This document shows positions 64,000 through 64,000 of a stretch of DNA of 64,000 bases, piece by piece. Position 1 is the first letter of the stretch; each line of letters opens with the position of its first letter. The position numbers were made by a program, and so were the translations under genes. Source of the DNA: Sphingopyxis sp. GW247-27LB. GTDB lineage: Bacteria > Pseudomonadota > Alphaproteobacteria > Sphingomonadales > Sphingomonadaceae. Where the stretch lies: contig NZ_NIWD01000009.1 in assembly GCF_002277025.1 (NCBI RefSeq), forward strand, positions 514,460 through 578,459, given 5' to 3'. The notes below the pieces were generated by a model. It was not told the origin of the DNA. It did not search any database and was given only the letters and a program-made list of their open reading frames with translations.

Positions 64000-64000
64000 C

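Overview
This is a 64 kb piece of a GC-rich, gene-dense bacterial chromosome. The gene content points to an alphaproteobacterium of the Sphingomonadaceae, perhaps Sphingopyxis or a close relative. The supporting features are COQ9, MmcB, a DUF3576 lipoprotein, a short-form GluRS, a class II (GlpX) fructose bisphosphatase, a C-terminally degenerate RibB, and many exported or membrane proteins typical of sphingomonads. The genus is an inference. Nothing looks like a prophage, insertion sequence, plasmid module or CRISPR array, and most genes are housekeeping.

Layout. (1) 0-5 kb: 3' part of an M24 aminopeptidase, a thioesterase, a small membrane protein, then ribD-ribE. (2) 4.6-13.1 kb: a mostly minus-strand block of mmcB, ssb, feoAB behind a Fur-like box, coq9, an EamA transporter, an Old Yellow Enzyme (plus strand), a membrane protein, ribH and ribB. 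RibB carries an N-terminal helix-turn-helix, and an operator-like palindrome overlaps its promoter. (3) 13-19 kb: ankyrin protein, SCO1/SenC, YcgN-like and SprT-like proteins, PBP1A, MsrB, DUF4402 protein. (4) 19-25 kb, minus strand: rpmI-rplT, an AraC-type regulator, pheS-pheT, and an outer-membrane beta-barrel protein. (5) 25-37 kb: GFA protein, HisN-like phosphatase with a divergent TetR gene and a 36-bp palindrome, prs, a membrane LytTR regulator, nadE, gltX, a TonB protein, rpmG, a YggS homologue, a ThiE/TenI-like protein and small exported proteins. (6) 36.7-41.3 kb: DUF3576-leuS-lptE-holA. (7) 41-51 kb: glpX, a large exported protein of unknown function, a flavodoxin-like reductase, an SdsA-type alkylsulfatase, a bPH2-domain pair and recJ. 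(8) 51.2-51.5 kb: two tRNA-Glu genes (TTC and CTC) and an isolated copy of a tRNA 3' end. (9) 51.6-56.5 kb: 2OG-Fe(II) oxygenase, LuxR-type regulator with a pseudo-receiver, and an acyltransferase translationally coupled to a fused E1 alpha-beta dehydrogenase. (10) 56.6-64 kb: an overlapping operon DUF4129-DUF4350-MoxR-DUF58-SpoIIM-like-RDD, then a nitroreductase and a lipoprotein-like gene.

The points most worth a second look are the HTH-RibB fusion with its operator; the FabD-like protein that has lost the malonate-binding arginine and is coupled to a branched-chain-type E1; the terminator-capped non-coding stretch at 2.35-2.55 kb; the 36-bp TetR palindrome; the tRNA-Glu 3'-end duplication; and several families of palindromic intergenic repeats. 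All protein identities rest on reading motifs by eye; no database search was possible.
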